Program-made: the position numbers and the translations under genes
Shown: in pieces, positions 1 through 8,837 of the stretch
How positions within the stretch are numbered: position 1 is the first letter of the stretch
Layout: every line of letters starts with the position of its first letter
Notes under the pieces: model-generated
Told to the model about the DNA's origin: nothing
Databases searched by the model: none
The model's input: only the letters and a program-made list of their open reading frames with translations
Source of the DNA: Serratia plymuthica NBRC 102599
Lineage (GTDB): Bacteria > Pseudomonadota > Gammaproteobacteria > Enterobacterales > Enterobacteriaceae
Assembly (NCBI RefSeq): GCF_001590925.1
Contig: NZ_BCTU01000013.1
Coordinates: 1-64,000, forward strand
Length of the DNA: 64,000 bases
Direction of reading: 5' to 3'

Positions 1-472
1 CCCCCCCCGCCCCCGCGCTGCATACTTGAGAACTCACTTTTTATGCAGTAGGAAAAAAACGTCAAAGCCTTGTCATATGTGGCTTGGAGAGATTATTAGG
101 TATGAAAAAAGTATGCGAATTTTTGCACTTAAGATATGCAGTGTTTTTTTAGTTAAAATCCGGGTCGATGCTGATAAAAAACACACTTTATATAAGAGTG
201 TCGGTACAGGGCGTACCAAGTGGAGAAAAACTATCCTGCCACGTCACAATTTTATTTTCAACATACTTGTGACGTGCCTTTTTGATAAAAATAAAATGCT
301 CGTGACATGTCACAACAACACACGACTAAGCATCTACCATATGAATAATCGGCGTATAGAGATGTTGAAAACCGACTTTCGCCTATTAGATGGTTCGATA
401 CGTAACTCCTATCGATTATGAGTGAGAAAATACACTTAGTATCGTGCTATAGACTCCGAATTCAGTAAAAAG
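1..472. other. AT-rich prophage-edge region without a convincing gene
   Basis: No convincing gene is visible. One plus-strand frame stays open for 131 codons (26-421), but it has no good ribosome binding site, reads as low-complexity basic protein and matches no family I know. The stretch is visibly AT-rich like the Abi_C-like gene beside it and unlike the GC-richer chromosome. It holds a cluster of GTGAC/GTCAC inverted repeats, listed separately. Confidence 0.4.
240..313. promoter_or_regulatory. Cluster of GTGAC/GTCAC inverted repeats, operator-like
   Basis: Two perfect 10-bp arms, CACGTCACAA (240-249) and TTGTGACGTG (267-276), face each other across 17 bp. A separate 12-bp palindrome GTGACATGTCAC lies at 302-313. 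The same GTGAC core thus occurs four times in 74 bp. A phage or defence-gene regulator could bind here; no regulator for it is visible in the window. Confidence 0.35.
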
Positions 473-1348
473 CTAGCTCCGCTGCAAAGCCTTACTAAAT
501 CTATATTCAATTTCCACGATGAATTTTGTTGCAGCTGCAATAATTATTGCATCATGCATGCTTATATTTGGTTTTTTTGTATTCCCATGTCCAGATAGAG
601 GCATTTTATTGCGAAGCCCATAAATAGAACCAACAACTTTTGTTATCTCTTTTGGAAGAGCTGATTCTCTTTCATACTTCCCAATAAAACTTCCCAAAGT
701 CTGATCGGATAAACCTGCATCATTAAGAATATCCTTAGCCATTGTCTCCAAAATATTAGAAGCAGCATGAAGAACACCAGAAGGATCTTTGCTTTCAAGA
801 CATTGTTCCATCCGACCAATCAGAACTACTATATTTGAATGCACCAACCTATCTAACTCTTTAATTTTCTCCGAATTAAATATATTGACTTGATTGTAAA
901 CACTACAATCAAGGAAGTGGCAAGCATCTAAAAACCCCCAACTATACCGCCAATTATTTTTAATACCCTCCCTTTCAGCCCTTCTCTGCCCTGCATCTTT
1001 GTCTATATCATCTACATATTTTGCCAAATAACTAGCGTAATAACCGAAATAGGAAAAAATGACTTCTGGGCAGAAGTTTGAAAAGGAGGTCCAACTACCT
1101 GGTGAACCGCCGATGCCAGTATCTTCTTCAGCGATTACCGGAACCAAACCTGTTTCTGACCAAAATGCTTCTAATTCAGATTTTTTTTCATCACTGATAG
1201 ATGTGATCATTTTAGCTTTGCCAAGCATGTCTAGGCTCGCATAGTATCTATAACATTTGTGTACATTGGCATACGGACACGAACAAGGAGCATCTGCACC
1301 AGCACTTTTAGCTTTGTACCATGAAGAATCAGGAACCGTTGTTGGCAT
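473..1348 (-). CDS. Abi_C-like putative phage-defence protein in a P2-type accessory slot
   Basis: 291 aa. The last ~100 residues look like the abortive-infection C-terminal family (Abi_C, PF14355): an acidic-helix block SGVLHAASNILETMAKDIL, then GLRNKMPLSGHGN, with an Arg-Asn ... His-Gly pair like the RNA-cleaving HEPN motif. Seven residues separate Arg and His here, one more than I expect for Abi_C. The N-terminus has a Cys/His cluster (PCSCPYANVHKC, about residues 21-32) that could bind zinc, somewhat like a SEC-C knuckle. The middle has no family I recognise. AGGAG lies upstream of the ATG. The gene is AT-rich, in the same orientation as the phage portal gene and 393 bp beyond it, the side where P2 carries tin and old. 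Function in phage defence is inferred. Confidence 0.6.
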   Translation of the reverse strand: MPTTVPDSSWYKAKSAGADAPCSCPYANVHKCYRYYASLDMLGKAKMITSISDEKKSELEAFWSETGLVPVIAEEDTGIGGSPGSWTSFSNFCPEVIFSYFGYYASYLAKYVDDIDKDAGQRRAEREGIKNNWRYSWGFLDACHFLDCSVYNQVNIFNSEKIKELDRLVHSNIVVLIGRMEQCLESKDPSGVLHAASNILETMAKDILNDAGLSDQTLGSFIGKYERESALPKEITKVVGSIYGLRNKMPLSGHGNTKKPNISMHDAIIIAAATKFIVEIEYRFSKALQRS

Positions 1349-1741
1349 TACTAACTTTCTCCTAAAAATAAAACGACTCAGCTTGAGACAGATACCAGCA
1401 AGTTCATTTGCATTTTAATAAACAACATGAAGTTATTCATTTTCATGCTTTGACGAAAAAAAACATATGTATCCATTATACTTACTAATTTCAAATTAAC
1501 GCTAACTTTTGACACTTTAGCTGGTCATCTTTTAATCACGGAAGTGAACCGCCGCAACATAATTACTGTGGATTTAGCCAGTTTTTTTATATCTCCGGGA
1601 TTAAAATGGTAAAAGAGAGGCCGCCTAGATATCTACCAACGTCGGTTTCTGCAAAAGTCGACTGTCAGATAAAATCTGGCTCAAAACATAAAAAAAATTA
1701 TCCGTTCAAGTATTATTAAGTATGTTTATTGAGCTAAACGC
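1349..1741. other. AT-rich spacer between Abi_C-like gene and portal gene
   Basis: About 390 bp with no convincing ORF on either strand. It must hold the promoter of the Abi_C-like gene. In P2 the cos site lies next to Q on this side; I do not recognise a P2-type cos sequence here. A small hairpin CAGATAAAATCTG sits near 1666. Confidence 0.4.
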
Positions 1742-2779
1742 TTAAACATCCGATTTCAGCAATTCATAAGGCTTGAAGCTGATCACCTCTTCCCCTGCCC
1801 ACTCGTTGAGTTCACATAGCCTTTCTTGTAACGGGGCCAGCTCGTTAATCGCGAAAACCCGTGCGGCTTTCTCTACATCCCCAAAACCACCGGTATTGTT
1901 CGGCAAAATCCCCATCAGTTGCGGTGGCGTGCGCTGGGCGACAAGCTGATCATCACGGGTCACGTTCTTGATGTTCAAAAACTCGTCCTTTGCCGCAACC
2001 TCGGCCAGGGGGATCAGTTGTAACCCATCCGGTTTGCCGCCGGGTGCGTACATAAAGAGATTGCGGAAATTGCCCGGCCCTTTTGACTCTTTCAGCGCTT
2101 TTCGGAGATTATCGATATCCTCCTGCTTGTGCGCAGCATCGTTCATGTACAGGATAAATCCGGCATGACTGCCGTTAAGGTAGTATTTCCGGCGGAACAG
2201 CGTCGCCGCCTCGTTAAGCCAGATGGAGTTAAGCGAGGAAAGGTATTCGGGAACACCGTAAATCTCCTGGTTAATGTCAGGATCCATCAGGTGAAAAATA
2301 GAACCCTCCGCAAACTGGTGCGGCTCCATCCACGATTGCACGAACCAGTAAGAATCAGTTTCTACCCCACGGCGGGTATATTTCGCCAGGCTGGGGGCCA
2401 GTTTCATCAGACCGCCCAACCGGTTATAGCGCCCCTCAATAAAACTGTTACCGAACACCATAAAATCCTGCGCATAGCGGCTAAAATCCTGCTTTGACAG
2501 CAACCGGTGCGGCTTGAACATGCTCACTAAAATATTGCGTTTCATGGTGATCGGTGAACTGTGATGCACTGCTGCGCGGAACGTCTTCGCCAGGCCACTG
2601 AAAGAGATCGGCAGCTCATACCAACGGTCAACAATGCTGCACTCCAGATAATCCAGAATTTCACGCCGATCCAGCATCGGGATAGGGTCGCCGAAGGTGA
2701 ACGCCTCAACATGCTGCGCGCCGCTTTGTTTCTGCATGATCGGCTGGGTGTTTTTGTGGCCTCGGTTGCGTTTGCTCAT
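1742..2779 (-). CDS. Q: P2-like phage portal protein (gpQ family)
   Basis: 345 aa, the full length expected for P2 gpQ (344 aa). Portal proteins form the dodecameric ring at one capsid vertex through which DNA is packaged. Recognisable blocks are PISFSGLAKTFRAAVHHSS, the DFMVFGNSF/EGRYNRLGG segment and the C-terminal RTPPQLMGILPNN segment. The ATG directly abuts the stop of the terminase remnant (TAA then ATG), as in the P2 P-Q pair. The frame is intact although its partner P is broken and no other capsid genes follow, so it is probably a non-functional prophage relic. Confidence 0.9.
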   Translation of the reverse strand: MSKRNRGHKNTQPIMQKQSGAQHVEAFTFGDPIPMLDRREILDYLECSIVDRWYELPISFSGLAKTFRAAVHHSSPITMKRNILVSMFKPHRLLSKQDFSRYAQDFMVFGNSFIEGRYNRLGGLMKLAPSLAKYTRRGVETDSYWFVQSWMEPHQFAEGSIFHLMDPDINQEIYGVPEYLSSLNSIWLNEAATLFRRKYYLNGSHAGFILYMNDAAHKQEDIDNLRKALKESKGPGNFRNLFMYAPGGKPDGLQLIPLAEVAAKDEFLNIKNVTRDDQLVAQRTPPQLMGILPNNTGGFGDVEKAARVFAINELAPLQERLCELNEWAGEEVISFKPYELLKSDV

Positions 2780-3479
2780 TTAAAAAATCTCCATAAAACC
2801 TGTATTGCTACCGGTTGCCCCTTCGAGCGGTTCATTGAATAAGGCGTGCATAACCGCCCAGGCCACATCTCCGTGGCTGACGCCTTCTGCGCGGCTGGTG
2901 ACATAGGTTGCCCGCCGGCCCGTTGCGGTCATCTGCTTGCGGATGGACATAAACGCCTGGGCGATATCCAGCGCGCCGGCGTCAAACTCTAGGCGGCCAG
3001 AGCGGATCACATCGCGAGCTTTCAGCACCAAGTCGGTTTTCATTTCAAGGCTGTAGTTGATGGCGTTAACCGCCGGGAAGAACTGGCGCACCAGTTGCGA
3101 CACCGCACGGCCAAGGCCGGTGTTATCGATGCCGATATAGGTCACGTTGTAGCGCTCTGTCAGCGATTTGATATTTTTGGCCTGTGCAGAAAAATCCATA
3201 CCGCGCCATTGATGGCGCTCCAGCACGCGGAACTTCCCGCCGGCAACCAACGGTGGCAGGATGATCGCACAGCCGGCGCTGCCACCGTTTTCAGAGCTGG
3301 CCGATCCAGACTTCCCGCGCCGCCACCGGGCGCAATGCGAAGGGTTTAACGTCCGTCCAATACTCCCACTGTCGACCATACAACGCTGCATTTCCCCAAT
3401 AGGGAGCAGCTTCATCCCAAAAGCGGCGGACAAACTGCATTGATCTTTGGCTAATCAGGTTACTCGTAGATGTGGGCAT
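2780..3479 (-). pseudogene. P: Frameshifted, 5'-truncated P2-like terminase ATPase subunit (gpP)
   Basis: The C-terminal ~175 residues are in one frame (SAGCAIILPPLVAGGKFRVL through SHGDVAWAVMHALFNEP), matching the end of the ~590-aa P2 terminase large subunit. Upstream, homology jumps frame: QRCMVDS is in the C-terminal frame, WEYWTDVKPFALRPVAAREV is in another, and the original frame resumes at SASSENGGSAG. The first jump fits loss of one T in GTCGACAGT(T)GGGAG. The second fits a small deletion between two GGC copies in ATCGGC...GGCCAGC. A third jump probably lies near 3420. Nothing of the N-terminal ATPase half remains; homology stops between about 3440 and the ptsG terminator. Confidence 0.8.
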
Positions 3480-3567
3480 TTGTACTGTAGCGGTTAACTG
3501 AAGGCTTTATGTGGACATAAAAAAAATAAAAAAACACCTACAAATCAATGAAAAAACAAATAAAAAA

Positions 3568-3585
3568 GGGAGGCTTTCGCCTCCC
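3568..3585 (-). terminator. Rho-independent terminator of ptsG
   Basis: Perfect 7-bp stem GGGAGGC/GCCTCCC with a 4-nt loop, followed on the minus strand by TTTTTTATTTG. It lies 20 bp past the ptsG stop. Confidence 0.85.
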
Positions 3586-3605
3586 TCAAAGCTCCCCAGC
3601 CTGAA

Positions 3606-5039
3606 TTAGTGATTACGGATGTATTCGTCCATATCGGTTTTCAGGTTGTCAGATTTGGTACCAAAGATAGCCTGAACGCCTGAGCCTGCAACAACAACGC
3701 CGGCAGCACCCAGTTTTTTCAGACCAGGCTGGTCAACCTTGCTCACGTCCGCCACGCTAACGCGCAGACGGGTGATGCAGGCATCCAGATTGGTGATGTT
3801 ATCTTTACCGCCAAAGGCCTGAACCAGAGCCGCGGACATTTCAGAACCGCCCTGAGCGACCTGCTCGGAAACGGTGTCTTCACGGCCAGGCGTCTTCAGA
3901 TCCAGTTTGGCAATCAGCACGCGGAAGATGGTGTAGTACACCAGACCGTAGATGATACCCACGATTGGGAACAACCAGATCTTGCTGCTGTTACCGCTCA
4001 GCACGATAAAGTCGATCAGACCGTGCGAGAAGCTGGTGCCATCACGCATACCCAACAGGATACAGATCGGGAACGCCAGACCAGCCAGAATGGCGTGGAT
4101 TGCGTACAGGATCGGCGCAACGAACATGAAGGAGAACTCGATCGGCTCGGTGATACCGGTCAGGAACGAGGTCAACGCAGCGGAGATCATGATACCGCCG
4201 ACTTTTGCGCGGTTTTCCGGCTTGGCTGAATGCCAGATGGCAATAGCGGCAGCAGGCAGACCGTACATTTTGAACAGGAAGCCACCGGACAGTTTACCCG
4301 CAGTCGGGTCACCCGCCATATAACGCGGGATATCGCCGTGGAATACCTGGCCGGCCGCGTTGGTGAACTCACCGATCTGCATTTGGAAAGGTACGTTCCA
4401 GATATGGTGCAGACCAAACGGCACCAGCGCACGTTCAACCACGCCATAGATACCAAACGCCACTACCGGGTTCTGATAAGCAGCCCACTGGGAGAAGGTC
4501 TGGATAGCCGTACCGATTGGCGGCCAAATGAAGGACAGAACTACGCCCAGAACGATAGCCGCCAGGCCGGAGATAATCGGCACAAACCGCTTACCGGCAA
4601 AGAAGCCCAGGTATTCAGGCAACTGAATACGGAAGAAGCGGTTAAACATATAGGCCGCGATGGAGCCGGAGATAATCCCCCCGAGCACACCGGTATCCGC
4701 CAGGTGTTTAGCCGCAATTTCCTCAGCCGGCAGGTGCAGAACCAAAGGTGCAACCACCGCCATGGTTTTCACCATGATGCCGTAAGCCACGACCGCAGCC
4801 AACGCAGATACACCATCGTTATTGGTGAAGCCCAGGGCAACACCGATAGCGAAAATCAGCGGCATGTTGGCGAAAACTGAACCGCCGGCTTCCGCCATCA
4901 CGTGAGAAACTACCGTAGGTAGCCAGCTAAAGTTGGCGGAACCGACGCCCAGCAGAATACCTGCGATAGGCAATACGGAAACCGGCAGCATTAGCGACTT
5001 ACCTACTTTTTGCAGGTTTGCAAATGCGTTCTTGAACAT
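3606..5039 (-). CDS. ptsG: Glucose-specific PTS permease, IIBC component
   Basis: 477 aa, the same length as E. coli PtsG. The N-terminal IIC part ([20 protein letters not shown] onward) spans the inner membrane and carries glucose; it contains the GITEPIEF signature. The IIB domain at the C-terminus carries the phosphocysteine in [11 protein letters not shown], which takes phosphate from IIA-Glc. The start was set at MFKN, not 60 nt upstream, because it matches the family and sits after TCAGGAGCACACTCAACT. The leader keeps the SgrS-pairing sequence and an Mlc-like operator, so repression by Mlc and sugar-phosphate-stress control by SgrS are likely. It reads toward the prophage remnant and ends in its own terminator. 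Confidence 0.97.
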   Translation of the reverse strand: MFKNAFANLQKVGKSLMLPVSVLPIAGILLGVGSANFSWLPTVVSHVMAEAGGSVFANMPLIFAIGVALGFTNNDGVSALAAVVAYGIMVKTMAVVAPLVLHLPAEEIAAKHLADTGVLGGIISGSIAAYMFNRFFRIQLPEYLGFFAGKRFVPIISGLAAIVLGVVLSFIWPPIGTAIQTFSQWAAYQNPVVAFGIYGVVERALVPFGLHHIWNVPFQMQIGEFTNAAGQVFHGDIPRYMAGDPTAGKLSGGFLFKMYGLPAAAIAIWHSAKPENRAKVGGIMISAALTSFLTGITEPIEFSFMFVAPILYAIHAILAGLAFPICILLGMRDGTSFSHGLIDFIVLSGNSSKIWLFPIVGIIYGLVYYTIFRVLIAKLDLKTPGREDTVSEQVAQGGSEMSAALVQAFGGKDNITNLDACITRLRVSVADVSKVDQPGLKKLGAAGVVVAGSGVQAIFGTKSDNLKTDMDEYIRNH

Positions 5040-5041
5040 AG

Positions 5042-5060
5042 TTGAGTGTGCTCCTGAGTA
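5042..5060 (-). promoter_or_regulatory. Conserved SgrS small-RNA pairing site over the ptsG ribosome binding site
   Basis: On the coding strand TACTCAGGAGCACACTCAA precedes the ptsG ATG. E. coli has TACTCAGGAGCACTCTCAA there, the established target of SgrS. One base differs, which suggests SgrS/Hfq control is kept; the sgrS gene itself is not in this window. Confidence 0.7.
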
Positions 5061-5147
5061 ATAGTGCTTTGCTACTTCTCGCGATTCTTCGCGCTGCAAG
5101 GGGGGGAGAAAAACCCCTGCAATTCAGGGTGTCTGAGCACCCCTTGA

Positions 5148-5169
5148 ATTTTTACGCAGAGTAAAATAA
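5148..5169 (-). promoter_or_regulatory. Mlc operator-like site upstream of ptsG
   Basis: On the coding strand TTATTTTACTCTGCGTAAAA closely follows the E. coli ptsG Mlc site (TTATTTTACTCTGTGTAATA, from memory). It lies about 110-130 nt upstream of the start codon, where the main ptsG promoter is expected. Confidence 0.6.
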
Positions 5170-5283
5170 ATAGCCTGCGCAATGTTTGATGGCAGTCACG
5201 TTTCGATGAACAAAGCCGGGTATTTTTCTTAAATCGGCCATTTTTTATCAAAAAAGACAAAAAAACGCCCAGCCACCGCCATA

Positions 5284-5308
5284 AAACGGGTGGGAACATT
5301 ACCCGTTT
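5284..5308 (-). terminator. Probable terminator after the tatD-family gene
   Basis: Perfect 8-bp stem AAACGGGT/ACCCGTTT with a 9-nt loop. The minus-strand T tract is short (GTTTTATGG), so termination may be partial. The remaining 5040-5375 interval holds the ptsG promoter and leader and no gene. Confidence 0.5.
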
Positions 5309-5375
5309 CAGCGATTAATTACGAGCTTAAAAAAAATCCCAACATCAATGACTACAGCTAAGCCTAGGCCAAGGA

Positions 5376-6152
5376 TTATAGTTCGATGTGAAATAAGCGT
5401 GAAAAGTTGGCGGTAGTGGTTTCGGCCAGCGTTTCCAGGCTCACGCCCTTCAATACCGCCATGTATTCAGCCACATCACGCACGTAGGCAGGTTGGTTTT
5501 CTTTGCCGCGATGCGGCACCGGGGCAAGGTACGGCGAATCGGTCTCCACCAGAATGCGATCAAGCGGCACGTAGCGCGCCACCTCGCGCAGTTGCTCCGC
5601 ATTGCGGAAGGTCAAAATGCCGGAGAAGGAAATATAGAACCCCAGATCCAGCAACGCTTCTGCGGTGGCGATATCTTCGGTAAAACAGTGCAGCACGCCG
5701 CCGCAGTCCTGCGAATTCTCCTCACGCAGGATCGCCAGCGTATCTTCACGCGCGTCGCGGGTATGCACGATCACCGGTTTATTCAGCGCACGACCAATGC
5801 GGATATGCTCACGGAATGACGCTTGCTGCAGCTCGAGATTGTCTTTCTGATAGAAGTAATCCAGCCCGGTTTCTCCCAGCGCCACCACCTGATCTGCCGC
5901 CGCCAAACGACGCAGCTCTGCGTAATCGTAACCGCCCTCAAGATTGAGCGGGTGAACGCCGCAGGAAAACGCCACGTCATCGCGCGGGCCGATCAACTGC
6001 GTCATGGCCTGATAACCCGGCAAAGTGGTGGCGACTGCCAGTACGTAACCGACATCGCGCGCCTTGGCTTTTGCCAGGGCGTCATCCACGTTTTGGTGCA
6101 GCGTTTGGTAATCCAGGCCATCAAGATGACAATGCGAATCTACTAACAACAT
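5376..6152 (-). CDS. ycfH: TatD-family metal-dependent hydrolase YcfH
   Basis: 258 aa. TIM-barrel metallo-hydrolase of the TatD family, members of which act as 3'-5' DNA exonucleases; the exact role of YcfH is not settled. Metal-binding motifs are visible in order: DSHCHLDG at the N-terminus, GETGLDYFY, HTRDAREDT, GVLHCFTED and ETDSPYLAP. The start MLLVDSHCHLD matches E. coli YcfH and replaces a longer frame. It is 14 bp downstream of holB, in the same order as E. coli holB-ycfH, so they are likely co-transcribed. Confidence 0.93.
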   Translation of the reverse strand: MLLVDSHCHLDGLDYQTLHQNVDDALAKAKARDVGYVLAVATTLPGYQAMTQLIGPRDDVAFSCGVHPLNLEGGYDYAELRRLAAADQVVALGETGLDYFYQKDNLELQQASFREHIRIGRALNKPVIVHTRDAREDTLAILREENSQDCGGVLHCFTEDIATAEALLDLGFYISFSGILTFRNAEQLREVARYVPLDRILVETDSPYLAPVPHRGKENQPAYVRDVAEYMAVLKGVSLETLAETTTANFSRLFHIEL

Positions 6153-6166
6153 AATAGTTAACTCTT

Positions 6167-7174
6167 TTACAACGAATGAGGATGAGAATAGCCGGTAGCG
6201 CCGAGCATCTGCTCCCAACTGAGTAATCGTTCGGTCAGCAGCAGCTCGCGATTGACGCCGGTTACGTTAAGCAACTGATGGCGACAGTTAAGCCATTGCT
6301 GTACCACTTGCTGCAGCGAGGTGCCGCTCAGTTGGCTGGCCAATTGCTGTACCAGCGGTTGCTGATCCTGATTAAGCGCAAAGCTCGCCGCGCCCTGCTG
6401 CCACTTCATGGCATCCACCAGCAATGCGCATAGCCAGTGCAGCCGCTCCGCCACGTCTTCGTGATTCAGCACCGGCAACAGCGACAGCATGTCATGCTGC
6501 GGCAAGGCGGCATTCAGTGCTGCGCACAAAGCGCCGCGCTGCTGCCAACGCTCGGGTTGCAACAGTTGTTCGGCCGCCAGCGGCGCACCGTCATGCAGCC
6601 GCAGCGCAGTGAGGAGATCCACCGGGTTGCCCGGCACTTGCCGGTTTAACCACTGCAAACTGAGCTGTTCATCCGGGCTGGCGAGATGCCAATAGAAACA
6701 GCGACTGCGCAATGTCGCCAGCAGCCGTGAAGGCTCGCGGCAGCTCAACAGGAAATAGGTTTTTTCCGGCGGCTCTTCCAGCGTTTTCAACAGGGCATTG
6801 GCTGCCGCTTCAGTCAGCAGCTCCGCCTGTGGCAACCAAATAACCTTGGCGCCACCCTGCTGGGCGTGGGAATAAAGGGTTTCGATCACCTGGCGGATAG
6901 GTTCAATCCCCAGACTGCTTTTGCCCTTCTCCGGCGTCAATACGTGATAGTCCGGATGGTTGCCCGCCAGCATAAGCCGGCAGCTGTGGCACTCGCCGCA
7001 GCTTTTCTCGCCGTTATGCCGTTGACAAATCAACCAGCGGCTCAGGCCATAGGCCAGCGCCTCGTCGCCATTGCCGGCGGCAGCATGCAACAGCAGCGCA
7101 TGGTGACCACGGCCTGCGGCATATTGCCCGACCAACTGACGGTAAGGCGTGTTCAGCCACGGGTACCAGTTCAT
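6167..7174 (-). CDS. holB: DNA polymerase III delta-prime subunit
   Basis: 335 aa. Delta-prime is the clamp-loader stator of the replicative polymerase. The N-terminus [15 protein letters not shown] is typical, and the zinc module is seen in CQRHNGEKSCGECHSCRL with four cysteines. The LLKTLEEPPEKTYFLL sequence with the downstream SRC (sensor-like) motif is clear. The ATG overlaps the tmk stop by one base (TAATG), so translation is probably coupled. The start was placed at this overlap rather than 36 nt upstream. Confidence 0.95.
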   Translation of the reverse strand: MNWYPWLNTPYRQLVGQYAAGRGHHALLLHAAAGNGDEALAYGLSRWLICQRHNGEKSCGECHSCRLMLAGNHPDYHVLTPEKGKSSLGIEPIRQVIETLYSHAQQGGAKVIWLPQAELLTEAAANALLKTLEEPPEKTYFLLSCREPSRLLATLRSRCFYWHLASPDEQLSLQWLNRQVPGNPVDLLTALRLHDGAPLAAEQLLQPERWQQRGALCAALNAALPQHDMLSLLPVLNHEDVAERLHWLCALLVDAMKWQQGAASFALNQDQQPLVQQLASQLSGTSLQQVVQQWLNCRHQLLNVTGVNRELLLTERLLSWEQMLGATGYSHPHSL

Positions 7175-7809
7175 TACACGCCTTCCTGCTGTAGCCATTG
7201 GCTGAGGCAACGGCGGATAGCCGCCGTCACCTGTTCCAGCGATTGGGAAGCGTCGACGGTGACGATAGAATCGTCCTGCGCCGCCAACTCCAGATAGCGC
7301 GAGCGGGTGCGTTCAAAGAACGGCAGCGCTTCCTGCTCAATACGATCCAGCTCGCCGCGTGCACGGGCACGTTGCAGGCCAACCAGCGGCGGCAGATCCA
7401 GATAAACCGTCAGGTCCGGGCGGAAATCCCCCAAGACAGTGTCACGCAGTGAAGCCATCAGTTGTTGATCTACACCACGACCACCGCCCTGATAGGCCTG
7501 CGATGACAAATCGTGACGATCGCCGACCACCCAGGCACCACGCGCCAGCGCCGGTTTGATGACGGTTTCTACCAATTGCACGCGGGCTGCATACAGCATC
7601 AGCACTTCGGCTTTGATGGTCGGCAGTTCGCCGTCTATGCCGCGTTTGAACAGATCCCGCAGCTTTTCCGCCAGCGGAGTGCCGCCGGGTTCGCGAGTAA
7701 AGACAATGTCGTTAATGCCGTGCTCGCGCAGTACGTTGACCACGGTATCGCGCGCGGTGGTTTTCCCCGCGCCCTCAAGCCCTTCGATAACCACGAATTT
7801 ACTTTTCAT
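7174..7809 (-). CDS. tmk: Thymidylate kinase
   Basis: 211 aa (E. coli 213). It phosphorylates dTMP to dTDP. The P-loop [12 protein letters not shown] lies at the N-terminus, [12 protein letters not shown] and the [16 protein letters not shown] segment hold the dTMP-binding residues, and a [15 protein letters not shown] follows. The start [10 protein letters not shown] fits the family; the gene overlaps the end of mltG by 11 nt and the start of holB by one base. Confidence 0.96.
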   Translation of the reverse strand: MKSKFVVIEGLEGAGKTTARDTVVNVLREHGINDIVFTREPGGTPLAEKLRDLFKRGIDGELPTIKAEVLMLYAARVQLVETVIKPALARGAWVVGDRHDLSSQAYQGGGRGVDQQLMASLRDTVLGDFRPDLTVYLDLPPLVGLQRARARGELDRIEQEALPFFERTRSRYLELAAQDDSIVTVDASQSLEQVTAAIRRCLSQWLQQEGV

Positions 7810-8827
7810 TCTTTTCCTTAAGCACCTGGCGATAGGCGCGCACCGCCTGATTATGGCTTGCCAGGTTAGTGGTAAACTGGTGGCCGCCCTTGCCGTCGGC
7901 GACAAAGTACAAATAAGGCGTCTTCGCCGGATTGGCGGCGGCTTCCAAAGAAGCCTGGCCCGGCATGGCGATCGGTGTCGGCGGCAGGCCGCTGATCACA
8001 TAAGTGTTGTACGGCGTCGGCGTTTCCAGATCTTTACGGGTAATATTGCCATTATAGGCGTCGCCCATGCCGTAGATCACCGTTGGGTCAGTTTGCAGGC
8101 GCATGCCAATACGCAGGCGGTTAATAAATACCGAAGCCACCTTGGTGCGCTCTTCCGGCACGGCGGTTTCTTTCTCGACTATTGAAGCCATAGTCAGCAA
8201 ATCTTCCGGCGTCTTGTAGGGCAAACTGGTATCGCGGCTTTGCCAGGCGGCTTCCAGCGTCTTGATCATGCGCAGATGGGCACGCTTAAGCAACGCGATA
8301 TCGCTCATGCCGGCAGTATACAGATAGGTATCCGGGTACAGGCGCCCTTCCGGATGAGTGTCCTCCGGCAGGCCCAGCGCCACGGCGATTTCCGCTTCGC
8401 TTTTGCCCGCCAGCGTATGTTTGAGGTATTTCGACTGCTGCAGCACCAACAGCCAGTCACGCAGGCGCGAACCTTCGATAAAACGTGCGCTGAACTGTGC
8501 CTCTTTACCGCTGGCCAGCAGTTTGAGCATCTGGCGCACCGTCATTCCCGGCGTAAAGCGGTAAGTACCGGCCTTGAACTCTGCCAGTTGCGGCTCCAGG
8601 CGCAGCAACCACGGGAACCAGGCACCGTTGCGGATCAGCTTGTCGCGTACCAGCAAGCCTTCCAGTGCTACCCGCCCGGTACCCGCCGGCAGTTTAAAAA
8701 TGGCTTCCTGCTGGATCGCCAATGGCGTATCAGCAAAGCGTTCAACTTTCTGGTAACCCCAGCACAGCAGGGCCAATACCAGAACAACAATAAGAGAAAC
8801 GACCTTCAGCTTTCTTTTCTTCATCAA
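7799..8827 (-). CDS. mltG: Endolytic murein transglycosylase MltG (YceG)
   Basis: 342 aa. Cuts nascent glycan strands in the periplasm and is thought to release new peptidoglycan for chain termination. One N-terminal membrane helix (about residues 9-25) follows a KKRK stretch. The YceG-domain catalytic glutamate is in [14 protein letters not shown], followed by [14 protein letters not shown] second ATG three bases in is an equally possible start. It lies 10 bp after pabC in one operon. Confidence 0.95.
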   Translation of the reverse strand: MMKKRKLKVVSLIVVLVLALLCWGYQKVERFADTPLAIQQEAIFKLPAGTGRVALEGLLVRDKLIRNGAWFPWLLRLEPQLAEFKAGTYRFTPGMTVRQMLKLLASGKEAQFSARFIEGSRLRDWLLVLQQSKYLKHTLAGKSEAEIAVALGLPEDTHPEGRLYPDTYLYTAGMSDIALLKRAHLRMIKTLEAAWQSRDTSLPYKTPEDLLTMASIVEKETAVPEERTKVASVFINRLRIGMRLQTDPTVIYGMGDAYNGNITRKDLETPTPYNTYVISGLPPTPIAMPGQASLEAAANPAKTPYLYFVADGKGGHQFTTNLASHNQAVRAYRQVLKEKNEK

Positions 8828-8837
8828 TCAGCCATCG

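Noticed and set aside
26-421. 131-codon open frame on the plus strand
   Set aside because: No ribosome binding site, odd composition and no family; the region is AT-rich and contains operator-like repeats.
1500-1741. P2 cos site next to the portal gene
   Set aside because: No sequence resembling the P2 cos core (GGCGAGGCGGGGAAAGCAC, from memory) was seen.
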